In this document: positions 22,801 to 30,288 of the stretch, piece after piece
How the letters are laid out: each line of letters starts with the position of its first letter
How positions within the stretch are numbered: position 1 is the stretch's first letter
DNA from: Gnetum montanum
Taxonomy: Eukaryota > Streptophyta > Gnetopsida > Gnetales > Gnetaceae
Length of the DNA stretch: 47,213 bases
Assembly: GCA_015680685.1 (NCBI GenBank)
Contig: MNCI01020983.1
Span: forward strand, 5,779 to 52,991
Reading direction: 5' to 3'
Notes under the pieces: generated by a model
Told to the model about the DNA's origin: nothing
Database searches by the model: none
Seen by the model: only the letters and a program-made list of their open reading frames with translations
Program-made: the position numbers and the translations under genes

Positions 22801-25800
22801 GGTATTGGAGAGATACAATAAGCCACCAACTAGGGACCTGTATAGAGATGGATTGACTGAAGGAGATTTATCATCCTTGGTAAGTTTGATGCCAAGGGAG
22901 AGAGGTGTGTTTGTGGGATTACATGTAAGCATGCCAAATTTCTCAAGTAAGAATCGGGCAAATTTCATTTGGCATATGGAGATGGATTTTGATCTCTGGA
23001 TTACTTGAAAACCCAAAAAATATGACATTTTCCCTAGATCAGACATTTCAAACTCGTTTTGCATAGCATTCAGAAAATCATTTCCTAATGCATTCGTAGA
23101 TGAAAAATAAATTAAATCATCTACGTACAGACAGACACAAATAAAATCATCTCCAAGTACCTTTTTGTAAATTGTGGTTTGGGACTGAAGAGGAATGAAC
23201 CCTTCTTGGATAAAAAATGAATAAATTCATGCGTACCATGCACGAGGAGCTTGCTTGAGTCCGTACAAGGCTTTGTGAAGCTTGTACACATGATTTGGTT
23301 TGCCTTCATCGACAAAACCTGCAGGTTGTTCCACGTAGACTTCTTCATTCAGAACGCCATTGAGGAATGCAGATGCCACATCCAGTTGATACACCACATA
23401 GCCGGCATGAGCAGCAATCGCTAGAAAGATTTTCACGGATTCCATTCGTGAAACGGGAGCAAAGCTATCGTCAATGTCTCTGCCTTGTTGTTGGAGATAG
23501 CCTTTGGCAACAAGGCGAGCTTTGAATTTTTCGAGTTCACCGTATTGAGTCCTCTTGAGTTTGAATATCCATTTTAAGCCAATGACCGACTTCCCAGATG
23601 GGCGAGGAACTAGACTCCAGGTGTTATTTTTATTGATTTGCTGAAGTTCATGTTCCATTGCTGCTGTCCAATGATCATCCAGCGCAGCTTCGACGACGGT
23701 AGAGGGTTCTACCAAACCATCAGAGCTTCCCCCCAGCGGCGTAAGCAACGCGTAAAATTCACCACCACGATCTGTTCGGATTTGCTTGATGCGACAGCCA
23801 CTTTGATTTTCCACTGCCACCTTGAATTCTTTAAAAAAACTCAAGGTTTGATCCTTTAATTTTATAAAATAACCCCAAGCGAATCGGGAGAAATCATCCA
23901 CAATGATGAACAAATAGCGATTTTTGCCTAGGCTCAACGCTTGCATGGGACCACATAAATCCATATGAACTAGATCTAATTTTTCTGGAGAGCGATGTTC
24001 TTTCCTAGGAAATGGCAATCTTGTGATTTTTCCTAGGTGACAGATGTCACAATCATGACTATTGGGCATGGAAAAGTTAGGCATACCTCTTACGAGTCCT
24101 GCTTTCTGCATGCGGTCCATTGAGCCAAAGTTGACATGTTCTAGCCGAGCATGCCACAACCATGCGATGTTATCAGTGACAGTGAGGCATTGAACATCTT
24201 TTTGGATCTGCAACTTATACATGTGATTTTTGCTAATGGGGATAATAGCAATATCCTTATCATCATCAGCCTTAGAGATTTTACAAATATGCTGTTCAAA
24301 TGCAACACGATACCCATTGCGACACAATTGTCCCACACTTAATAGATTCTTGGAAAGATCTGGAACAAAGTAGATCTGGGAAATAACATAGTTGTTACCT
24401 TGCATGGTTGTAAAGGCAAGCGATCCAATCCCAGCAATGGGTAACTGCTTCCCATTACCTATGGTGACCATTCCATCATATGGTTCTAGACTTGAGAAGA
24501 GTGACTTGTTCCCAGTCATGTGATTGCTGCACCCACTATCAACATACCACGTGTTGGCGTCGCTAGCCTTGGTAGAAATCAGGAGGTGATCTTCCTCCTC
24601 TTCGGTATAAAACAATTGCTCACCCTTTTGGTGATCTACCTCCTCTGCAATTTTTGCTTTGCCTTTCTTTTCATGCTTTTTTCTAGACCAACATTCATTA
24701 GTATTGTGAGTGTTGGCACCACAAAAATCACAATGCTTACCATTATTTGATGGATTTGATCGTCCATGACCACGACCTCCAGATCTGCCGCGATCGCGTC
24801 CATGTCCTCGGAAGGAGGATCCACTTGAGGATCATTGATTTTGATGTTGATTGAATGATCTCTGGAATTGTGCGTGAAAGGCATTTGCTGGTGTATCTTC
24901 ACGATCAGCAATTCTTTGCTCGTATGTCTTTAGGCTTCCTACGAGCTCAACCATGGTCATCTTATCGAGATCTCTTGCTTCTTCAATAGCCACGACGAGG
25001 GGATCATATCGTCGGGTCACACTTCGAAGGATCTTTTCAACAGCACGCCTTTCCTCAAGCGTTTCTCCACAGGAGTCAAGTCCATTTCGAACTTGTTGAA
25101 ATCGGCTGATGTATTGATCGATATTTTCTGAATCTTGCATTTGCAGAGATTCAAAATCTTTCCTGAAGGCTTGTAACTTGACAACACGAACTTTCAAAGA
25201 TCCCTTGTATGCAATCTCCAGTGCATCCCATGCATCTTTGCTTGTTTGATGCATGACGATTTTGGGAAAGACTGTCAGATCTAACCCAGATTGAATGATG
25301 AAGAGCGCTTTTGCATCCTTTTTCCGAAGCTTCTTGACTTCATTCTTTTCATCTTCTGTCAAGGCCTGAAATGCAGCTTGATTAGCATCTTGAAAGCCAC
25401 CTTCAACAATATCCCACAGATCTTGTGAGATCATGAATGTCCTCATCTTGATTGCCCAATGTTCATAATTTTCTCCATTGAATACAGGAATTTGGAGAGA
25501 CACGGATCCGTTGTTTTGGGCCATTCTGGAGAGATCTGTTGTCAAGAATTGGAGCTAACCTAGCTCCAATACCAAATGAAAAACCTTAAACTAAAGGGCC
25601 CTGGATCTTCTACCTATGCTGAGCAGAAAGTAAAGAACAAAAATAAACTATCTTAATCTGCTAATCTTCAATCTATTGTAATGAGTATGTGCTGCTACAA
25701 ATATATAAGGTTGGATTCTTCCAACAACATTCAAGGATGAGATAATCATGGATATAGATAAGCATGAATATGGATAAGCATGGATATGGATAAGCATGGA

Positions 25801-27424
25801 CAACTAGGATCTCATCTTATTTAGAAAAGATAGAAGGATGAGATCAAACTCCTAAAATTGTGGAATGTCTACTCATCATCTTCCACAATTACATCCAACA
25901 ATATCCATTGATGCTGCTTATAAAACAAAACTTGAAATAAGCAAGTCACATAAACATTTTATGTTTTTAAGGTGATAGAAAGTGATAGCCATAATCTTAG
26001 GCTATATTACTCTTTGAGGTATCATAGGACTTCTGAAGATAGGTGTATGCTATTGATGCACTAATTCTTATAATTATGAAAAGTTAAAAAGCTCTATCTT
26101 ATCAACAACATGTTAAGGTAAGAGTTGTGTAGGCCTGTAATCTACCCACCATTATATTGAAATATATTTTTATTTGTTGTTAGTGTAAGTATAGCCCCAT
26201 GTTCTAAGAAGTTCAAGTTGATGGAAAAAATGCAGTGAAAGTTTACAAGCTGATTAGGGTCCTCCAGAATCACAGAAAAGAAAATATAATATCAAATCCA
26301 TACCTTGTCATTATATTCGACTATTCTTTTAGTAATATCTTTCAGCTCCGTTTGCATATTCGCTTGCTGCTTGTTGAGGGAACAGATAACCTGCTTCAAG
26401 TCCTTGATTTCAGACTCCAAGGCTTGGATTTTTGGCTGTTTGGACTCTCTTTCCTCCTGGATCATCGCTATCTTCCGTTCTAGCTGTAACAGAGCAACAA
26501 CAAATTGGCGCATAAGTTGAAATCATGAACAAGAAGGTGGATCGTAGCCGAATAGATCTTCAGCCTTGGATGCATCAAATGCAGATATTTTATCATAGTT
26601 CGAGTACAAATCATTCATGGAGAAACTCACTGTCACAGAATAGTTAGCATTTTGCGAGGAACCATTTTTAGAAGGAAATCCTAAAGCTTAACATAATGTA
26701 GCTTACTGGAAAACACGCAGTTCTTCTTTAAGGAAAAGTACCTCTTCTTTCTCGTGATCTAATTCTGCATCTCGCATAACGAGTTCGTCACATTCATCAA
26801 GTGGCTTGCTAATCCTCGCAATTTTCTCGTGCCTGAGTAAGAATTAACATGGGAAAAATATTTATAGAGAGGGAAAACCGGTAAGGCTCCCTTCCAAAAC
26901 AAGGAAAACGGAACAGAACAGGGCATAACCTTCCTTTACTAACCTATAACGGCAGAAATTGATAAGAGCGCTAAGCAAAAACACAGTACGTTTAGTATTG
27001 GGCCTGAAAATGTCTTTCAAGGAGAAATCACAGACCCCGGCTGCGCGCATAATCTTGCTAACATTTTGCATAAAATTCTGAGTGCGAATGCCATCTCTGA
27101 GGTGCTCTTTGTCTCTGTCGTTCAGCGCATCCAGACCATCAAATGCGGGTTGCTGCAATTCATTCTCCCTGTGAACATCGCAACATGTGAGCAGGATAAC
27201 CTAAAACCTGGAAAATAAAGCTATGGATGATGTTAATACCAGGTAGATTCGTTTATCTGGAGAAGAATGAGCGCAAAATATTCGTAGAGGCCGCAAGCTA
27301 ATTCCGGATTGATATTCTGCAAATGCTCCGAAGTGATGCCGCCAAAGCCTAGGTCTGTAATACTCCTCGCAACTTCCTCCGGAGTTAGAGCTGGGATCTT
27401 GAAATTTTTCGTTTGCTGTTGCAT
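7689..27424 (-). CDS. NUF2: NUF2, kinetochore NDC80-complex subunit (multi-exon gene)
   Basis: NUF2 pairs with NDC80 at the outer kinetochore and helps bind spindle microtubules in mitosis and meiosis. Ten exons are joined here by GT-AG junctions with matching phases, giving 434 codons. Residues about 1-140 form the CH-like head: an initial QQQTKNFKIPAL, then SITDLGFGGIT, then LKDIFRPNTKRTVFLLSALINFCRY, quoted in parts. The rest is heptad-rich coiled coil, including the plant-conserved LIVQSPDKLQ (exon 5) and an RRKEL block (exon 9). Recalled lengths between these landmarks in Arabidopsis NUF2 (about 440 aa) agree, so no exon is missing between exons 4 and 5. Exon positions are listed separately. 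Intron 4 is 14,388 bp and carries two Copia elements. The last exon is in doubt: exon 10 ends in phase 0, while the long terminal frame needs phase 2. No inactivating change is seen in exons 1-10, so the gene is probably functional. Confidence 0.88.
7868..7919. repeat. 26-bp tandem duplication at the NUF2 last-intron acceptor
   Basis: Two copies (7868-7893, 7894-7919) of caatatatatgtaYctatga plus catctc, differing at one base. They lie within 10 bp of the proposed acceptor of the terminal exon. Confidence 0.9.
8309..8404 (-). CDS. NUF2: NUF2 exon 10 (coiled coil)
   Basis: Acceptor TGTTGGCAG|AAAGAA and donor GACAAG|GTAACA enclose 32 codons (KECIQRRITDVSNEKE and onward to LIDK). Phase 0 at its end, which conflicts with the best frame of the following exon. 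Confidence 0.8.
8508..8665 (-). CDS. NUF2: NUF2 exon 9 (coiled coil, RRKEL block)
   Basis: Acceptor TTTCTGAAG|TGGGGC completes a Leu codon with exon 8. The exon encodes GQLENTLKLIEAEKEL and later LNQRRKELAEKHSE, similar to the RRRELE region of plant NUF2. Donor AGTGAG|GTACTT, phase 0. Confidence 0.82.
8741..8855 (-). CDS. NUF2: NUF2 exon 8 (coiled coil)
   Basis: Acceptor TATTGTAG|ATAAAC opens a 115-base exon (INSCKAVEKNVKGSKSKL and onward). An earlier GT at 8747 would break the frame of exon 9. The donor AAAT|GTAACC after 8741, in phase 1, restores it, so that one was chosen. Confidence 0.78.
8933..8986 (-). CDS. NUF2: NUF2 exon 7 (short coiled-coil exon)
   Basis: Acceptor CTTTCAG|GCACAT and donor GATCAG|GTTTGG enclose 18 codons (AHKKAAKSLSLIQKLQDQ), phase 0 at both ends. 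Confidence 0.8.
9182..9289 (-). CDS. NUF2: NUF2 exon 6 (coiled coil)
   Basis: Acceptor TACCGTAG|AAAACA and donor TCAAAG|GTAGAC enclose 36 codons (KTLEDKRSLKSELDASIE and onward). Phase 0 at both ends. Intron 5 upstream is 2,536 bp. Confidence 0.82.
9290..11825. other. NUF2 intron 5, no gene seen inside
   Basis: 2.5 kb of AT-rich sequence. A 94-codon plus-strand open frame at 11151-11435 shows no motif. No LTR, terminal repeat or RNA gene was recognised. Confidence 0.6.
11826..11915 (-). CDS. NUF2: NUF2 exon 5 (conserved QSPDKLQ motif)
   Basis: Acceptor TACATTGCAG|ATC and donor CTTCAG|GTTCAT enclose 30 codons ending in SLIVQSPDKLQ. That motif is highly conserved in plant NUF2 and confirms linkage across the giant intron, because spacing to exon 4 landmarks agrees with the Arabidopsis protein as I recall it. 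Confidence 0.87.
12585..12858. repeat. 131-bp tandem duplication in intron 4
   Basis: tataaactaacaaaaatatc at 12585 recurs at 12716 (one base altered). The second copy carries an 11-base insertion (gtggaaaattg). Both end in ...cgatacccYttggcttcta. Confidence 0.88.
12859..14377. other. Intron 4 segment without recognised features
   Basis: AT-rich DNA with no open frame above 81 codons and no repeat I could define. It includes the 13133-13378 open frame, which lacks any motif. Confidence 0.5.
14378..14731 (-). repeat. Copia-1 3' LTR, outer part
   Basis: Starts tgtgcttaaaacccagaact and matches 18882-19037. It is split at 14731 by the inserted gypsy solo LTR and appears to resume near 15990-16105. 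It contains a 43-bp tandem duplication (14389 and 14432). Confidence 0.7.
14389..14470. repeat. 43-bp tandem duplication in the Copia-1 3' LTR
   Basis: cccagaactgaaaaataaat is found at 14389 and 14432; both copies continue identically through caattattaa. It is present only once in the 5' LTR remnant at 18889, so it arose after insertion. Confidence 0.88.
14732..15878 (-). mobile_element. Solo gypsy LTR nested in the Copia-1 3' LTR
   Basis: About 1.15 kb, homologous along its length to LTR-A (4421-5647). It starts taataggggtccc and ends near ...gcacatgaaaca. No internal gypsy sequence flanks it on either side, so it looks like a solo LTR left by LTR-LTR recombination. I could not identify a clear target-site duplication. 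Confidence 0.68.
15879..15989 (+). other. Short T-rich stretch with A tail, possible LINE/SINE 3' fragment
   Basis: After the solo LTR comes ttttttggaggggaaaagtt, a T-rich run, then tctccaaaaaaaaa. The structure resembles the 3' end of a non-LTR element, but it is too short to assign. Confidence 0.25.
16106..16118 (-). other. Copia-1 polypurine tract
   Basis: The minus strand reads TCAAGTAGGAGAT followed by TGTTGTGATAG at the LTR start. The AGGAGAT-TGTTG arrangement is typical of plant Copia 3' LTR junctions. Confidence 0.6.
16160..17240 (-). pseudogene. Copia-1 reverse transcriptase and RNase H remnants
   Basis: An RNase H piece (16190-16453) reads CDNKSDIFLAKNAMYRAKT, then KHIDVRYHFIRRAIQE, matching Copia C-termini. 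An RT piece (16991-17233) reads KQALRQWYKKFD with the catalytic box as LLYDDDTLVA, where families have YVDD, so one residue is altered. Sequence between the pieces and up to about 17700 is interrupted by stops and shifts. The enzyme would copy element RNA to DNA; it is inactive here. Confidence 0.8.
18304..18770 (-). pseudogene. Copia-1 gag fragment abutting integrase fragment
   Basis: The first frame (18770-18492) is gag-like: MTGIPYKKECEAPIIEG, then a W-KL block and YQLRRLFKLKM. It overlaps a second frame (18585-18304) with the integrase core motif NNGREF and TPQQNGVAKKYNRTI. In an intact element about 1.5 kb (zinc knuckle, protease, integrase N-terminus) separates these parts, so an internal deletion joined them. 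Confidence 0.78.
18863..18878 (-). other. Copia-1 primer-binding site (initiator tRNA-Met type)
   Basis: The minus strand reads TGGTATTAGAGCAAGG, two bases from the standard plant Copia site TGGTATCAGAGCCAGG. It lies three bases from the LTR edge. Confidence 0.8.
18882..19037 (-). repeat. Copia-1 5' LTR remnant (truncated)
   Basis: Homologous to 14378 onward through gagaagtga, after which similarity to the other LTR is lost. The outer part is deleted or replaced. Confidence 0.72.
19814..19891. repeat. 39-bp tandem duplication
   Basis: Two copies (19814-19852 and 19853-19891) begin ggcaacaaggtcagc and end ccaagggttt, differing at one base. Confidence 0.92.
21400..21650. repeat. Diverged tandem repeat, period about 94 bp, three copies
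   Basis: A gaaaataaata core preceded by a ttt(a/c)gtc-like stretch and followed by an aagga/agatgaac..ttt block recurs at about 21412, 21506 and 21599. Divergence is substantial. A related pair with gaaaatcaattct follows at 21689 and 21770. Confidence 0.6.
22174..22233. other. Assembly gap of 60 N
   Basis: The run of N begins directly where Copia-2 should continue past its RNase H end into the polypurine tract and 3' LTR. Neither is present left of the gap, so the gap likely hides a collapsed LTR and its true length is unknown. Confidence 0.95.
22234..25545 (-). pseudogene. Copia-2 gag-pol polyprotein, four TGA stops, integrase deletion
   Basis: Domains in order: gag of the UBN2/DUF4219 type (FNGENYEHWAIKMRTFM near residue 20), an RGG-like basic stretch, zinc knuckle CDFCGANTHNTNEC, protease WYVDSGCSNHMTG, GAG-pre-integrase (HARLEHVNFGSM), integrase core to TDRGGEF, then RT (WIFKLKR, FAPVSRMESVK, QLDVASAFLNG, YVDDLIYF) and RNase H (KQSSVALSIAEAEYIAAS, ADIFTKPMS). 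After GGEF about a third of integrase, with the catalytic Glu, is lost in frame. In-frame TGA codons lie at 24832-24834, 23227-23229, 22603-22605 and 22318-22320. No frameshift is present across about 1,104 codons. The element cannot move without help, but its frame is otherwise intact. Confidence 0.92.
25559..25574 (-). other. Copia-2 primer-binding site with adjoining hairpin
   Basis: The minus strand reads TGGTATTGGAGCTAGG, a variant of the tRNA-Met-type site. It overlaps a perfect inverted repeat, TTGGAGCTA-ACC-TAGCTCCAA, at 25549-25569 (9-bp arms, 3-base loop). Confidence 0.75.
25577..25900 (-). repeat. Copia-2 5' LTR (324 bp)
   Basis: On the minus strand it begins TGTTGGATGTAATTGTGG and ends TTTTTCA, the canonical TG...CA borders, two bases from the primer site. 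It contains three tandem copies of a 16-bp unit. Confidence 0.85.
25747..25794. repeat. 16-bp minisatellite in the Copia-2 LTR, three copies
   Basis: catggatatagataag, catgaatatggataag, catggatatggataag, then a partial catgga. It probably lies upstream of the LTR promoter. Confidence 0.88.
26304..26483 (-). CDS. NUF2: NUF2 exon 4 (coiled coil)
   Basis: Acceptor CTGTTACAG|CTAGAA and donor AATGACAAG|GTATGG enclose exactly 60 codons. The translation (LERKIAMIQEERES and onward to TKRIVEYNDK) is heptad-like. It is followed by the 14,388-bp intron 4. Confidence 0.85.
26742..26832 (-). CDS. NUF2: NUF2 exon 3 (start of coiled coil)
   Basis: Acceptor TTACTCAG|G completes an Arg codon. The translation HEKIARISKPLDECDELVM and onward is charged and helical. 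Donor GAAGAG|GTACTT ends the exon in phase 0. Intron 2 is 111 bp. Confidence 0.85.
26944..27168 (-). CDS. NUF2: NUF2 exon 2 (CH-like domain core)
   Basis: Acceptor TTCACAG|G before 27168 completes a Trp codon with exon 1. The exon encodes the NUF2 signature FSLKDIFRPNTKRTVFLLSA, followed by LINFCRY. The donor TATAG|GTTAGT falls after 26944, in phase 2. Intron 1 is 71 bp. Confidence 0.88.
27240..27424 (-). CDS. NUF2: NUF2 exon 1 (start codon, CH-like domain start)
   Basis: The first ATG is at 27424-27422, following a purine-rich leader. No upstream in-frame ATG exists. The translation carries MQQQTKNFKIPALTPEE and GFGGITSEHL, typical of the NUF2 head. The donor is ACCTG|GTATTA after 27240, leaving two bases of a codon. 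Confidence 0.87.
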
Positions 27425-27640
27425 GCTTCCTGCCTTCCTTCCTTCCTTTCCTACTGAGCAGGAACAGAACAATTTCCTTCGATCTCCGTACTGAGGCAGA
27501 GCTATAGTTCACTTGTGTTTGCAATGTTTTCCCGCGCAGACCTCGGGTTTCGGCGTTTCCGGCCGCAGCTTTTAAAATGTCCGTTTAGACGCACACAGCA
27601 GTTTCTAGTGTCTCTGCACTGTGCTGAGCGCGAATTTTTT
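27425..27640 (-). promoter_or_regulatory. NUF2: NUF2 proximal promoter and 5' leader with E2F and MSA-like sites
   Basis: This short stretch is GC-rich compared with its surroundings. An E2F-type site (TTTCCCGC at 27528-27535, within TTTTCCCGCGC) lies about 105 bp before the ATG. An AACGG core (minus strand, 27585-27581, in TCTAAACGGACA) resembles the mitosis-specific activator (MSA) element bound by MYB3R factors. An AT box TTTTAAAA lies near 27570-27577. A GGAA-repeat purine tract (27428-27450) forms the end of the leader. Both motif types are known for S- and G2/M-phase plant genes; their use here is inferred. Confidence 0.55.
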
Positions 27641-28160
27641 TTTTTTTTCGTTTTTTGAAATTTTAAATTTGGTAGCACAATTAGAGGAAATCGATCCAAC
27701 CACCAAAACTTTTTTTCATCATTCCCCAACATTGTTTTAAGAAAATGGAAAATATTGCAAGATGAAACGTAGTTCCAACGAAACAAATTCTATCAGGTAC
27801 TCAGAATATATGAAAATAATCTTTTCAAACATATATTGGCTTATGATAAGGGTTTCAGCGGCAAGGATTTCACCTTTCAACAGCAAGGATTTCAACGTTG
27901 ATCCGAGGTAGCAAAGGTCTGCATTGATATTATGTGCAACGCTCTCAAATTCTCTAGGTGATCTTTTAAGCAAAACTATCACTTCTTTGCTTTTCTACAA
28001 ATTGTCTAATGATTTATATGAATCTCAAGAAATTTCTGGAATGTATGTTTTTGTGAAATTTTTGCTGATAAAATTTGTTGATTTGATGATAGTTTCTAAA
28101 ACCCTTAATATAAGTGTTTTCAATCATCATCATGTTTTATTAATTATTTGAAAGTATAGT
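27641..28160. other. Intergenic DNA upstream of NUF2, no gene seen
   Basis: AT-rich with a T14 run near 27637-27650. No recognised element until the zinc-knuckle remnant. Confidence 0.5.
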
Positions 28161-28169
28161 CTCTCTTTT

Positions 28170-28660
28170 AATACAGTATCTCCTGAATTTCGAAAGGTTC
28201 CTGTTTTGTTAAATTACCAATCTTTCATTGATTTTTGGAAAAGTTAAAAAGGATATTGTATGTTGTGTTGGGTCAATCAAACATTTTAAAACCCTCACTA
28301 CAGCTAGTGGTTTTTGTAAAATTTGATATATGATTGAAGTGGATCTTGATTCACTTAAGCAAGAAATTCTTCTGCATGATATCAAAATTGATTATGCACA
28401 AAAGGTTGTTTATTATAATCTTCCAAAGTCATGTTACTATTATCATCAAGAGAGTCACATGTTTGATTCATGTCCTTTTATGCTACAAAAAAAAAGGCAG
28501 TGCAAGTATACTGGCAACAAACTATTGTAAATACTACTAAATTTTTTTCTGCAAGTGTTATAGATCCAACTAAGGTTTTTTCTATAGATGCTACAAATCC
28601 TTTGATGATTTCTTTTGTTGATGTTTCGGTAATTAGACCATCCTTTTCTTTTACCGTTAT
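28170..28660 (+). pseudogene. Remnant of LINE ORF1-like protein (DUF4283 / CCHC zinc knuckle)
   Basis: The plus strand retains blocks typical of plant non-LTR ORF1 or DUF4283 proteins: a PEFRKVPV stretch followed by a shifted SFIDFWK, then VDLDSLKQEILLHDIK and a knuckle CYYYHQESHMFDSCP. Families have C-x2-C-x3-GH-x4-C; here the second Cys is Tyr and the Gly is Ser, each explained by a G-to-A change, so zinc binding is lost. The protein would bind LINE RNA. Frameshifts and stops surround it, and an LTR starts at 28749. Confidence 0.5.
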
Positions 28661-28748
28661 TTAACAAAATGTATCTTCAAATAAGGTTTTGATCAAATCA
28701 ATTTTAAAAAATTCTTCAATGTATAAGGAGAAACAAATATATATTCAT

Positions 28749-29447
28749 TAGTGATGAGTAATGGGTGTCCCCTAGACGCAATCATATGAATCACATGTGA
28801 TGAATCGTGATTCATTAGGCTCCAATATCGCGTACGCCATATCACGGCTTGGCTAGCGATATCGGATGTGCGATATCGTGACTCCTATGCGGGTCTATAA
28901 ATACACATGTAGTTGCAAGGAGTTGGAGGTCAATTTTTAAAGTCAAAGGTAGTTTTAGGTAAAAGTTAGTTTTCATTTTTTATTTTTCTCAACCCTTTCT
29001 CCTAGTGCATGCCCGTAGTGTGATGATTGTAATTGTACGGCGCCTTTATTGGAGTGTGATGTACTTGGACATGCACATGACCAGAAATAAAGATTGAGAT
29101 TACTTAATCATTGCAACATTCACTTAGTTTAATTATTTAATTGCTTTCTTAATTAATACTTCTCTACCCTCAACTCCTATTAAATGCAGAATGAGGACGA
29201 CTTAATCACGAGCATTTAAGTGTGCCTACTTGGTAACCCAGTAGTGTACCTAGGATCTACACTTGGTAATCCCAGTAGTAGTCGTGCACAAAGTCCAAAA
29301 TGTGTACATATGATTAAGGATGGATGCCCATCACACTTAAGCTAGCTTAGACTCTCTTCACCCTTTCCCTCTTAGTTAAAACAAAGTTACTTTCGTGAAT
29401 GCTCATATTCATATGGTTCAGTGTAGGGGTACCTCACCACTCATCAA
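28749..29447 (+). mobile_element. LTR copy 1 of the GATATC-palindrome LTR family, plus orientation
   Basis: Begins tgatgagtaatggg and ends ...ccactcatca. It has palindromic boxes at 28826-28880 (aatatcgcg, catatcacg, gcgatatcgg, gcgatatcgtg), then a TATA box ctataaatac (28895-28904). Downstream it shares the family landmarks AGTTAG, gtgca.gcccg.agt and acggcgcctttatt. No internal region follows; instead an inverted LTR copy begins. Confidence 0.68.
28895..28904 (+). promoter_or_regulatory. TATA box of LTR copy 1
   Basis: ctataaatac, 15 bp after the last GATATCG box; the same order occurs in LTR copies 2 and 4. Confidence 0.6.
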
Positions 29448-29542
29448 CAAGTGTGTACCAATGATTTGATCAAATTCCATAAACTTAGTTTCTAAGTTCG
29501 CTCATAGTCCTAGACAATGAGTCAAGAGAGTGTATGATTGTT

Positions 29543-29854
29543 CTCTTCCTAACTCAGACTTGTATTTCTAGTGTGTATGGTTACATGTGAGTTAAGACTT
29601 ATGATGTCTATTTTTGTAAGTGTTATATATATTTTTTCTTATCCTAAGGACTAGGTGCATGAATGAAGATTTAAGGATTGATTATCTAACTATTTAACTC
29701 TTCCTAACTCACACTTGTATTTCTGGTGCGTATGGTTACATGTGAGTTAAGACTTATGATGTATATTTTTGTAAGTGTTATATATATTTTTTCTTATCCT
29801 AAGGACTAAGTGCATGAATGAAGATTTAAGGATTGATTATCTAACTATTTAACT
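29543..29854. repeat. 156-bp tandem duplication inside LTR copy 3
   Basis: Units start ctcttcctaactca at 29543 and 29699 and share gttacatgtgagttaagact and tgcatgaatgaagatttaag almost without change. LTR copy 2 has this region once. Confidence 0.9.
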
Positions 29855-30288
29855 ACTCTAGTGGCTAACTATCCTATCATAAGTAGTCATTCCCACCTAC
29901 CATACACATCTTGAACTAATATCCAAACTACTAGGTTACCAAGTGGTGATTACTAGGCATACCAAATGGCCACTACTAGGATTACCAAGTGTAATACTTT
30001 ATACTTGAAATGGTCGTACTTATATTTCTATGATTAAATGCATTAATTAATTAGGACTTATGAAAGTCAAGTGCATTAAAAGTAAAGTGCAAGTAAGAAA
30101 GATTAAACTATCTCAAGTGCTACAATGAATATCAAAAATCTTGTCTTTGTTGTCATTCATGTTAATGTGTTTAGGTACATGGCATTCGAATAAGGATCTA
30201 TACAATTTCTTTAATTCATCTTGTGGGCACTTAGAGAGAAAATATTCTAACTCTAAAGAAATCAAACTACAAGAACTTTGCTATGCTT

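Larger units (their letters stand above)
22234..25900 (-). mobile_element. Copia-2: young but internally deleted Ty1/copia retrotransposon
   Basis: On the minus strand: 5' LTR (25577-25900), primer site (25559-25574), and one continuous gag-protease-integrase-RT-RNase H frame (25545 to the gap). The frame carries four TGA stops and lacks part of integrase. The 3' LTR falls in the gap. It sits in NUF2 intron 4, in the same direction as the gene. Far better preserved than Copia-1, so it inserted later. Confidence 0.9.
11916..26303 (-). other. NUF2: NUF2 giant intron 4 (14,388 bp) hosting two Copia elements
   Basis: The intron runs from donor AAG|GTATGG (26303) to acceptor ATTGCAG (11916). It contains Copia-1 with a nested solo LTR, Copia-2, several tandem duplications and unassigned AT-rich DNA. 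Both Copia elements read in the same direction as NUF2, so their LTR polyadenylation signals must be bypassed for a full transcript to form. Confidence 0.83.

Noticed and set aside
23638-23859. Plus-strand open frames inside Copia-2 (also at 22805, 24151, 24520)
   Set aside because: They are antisense shadows of the continuous minus-strand gag-pol frame.
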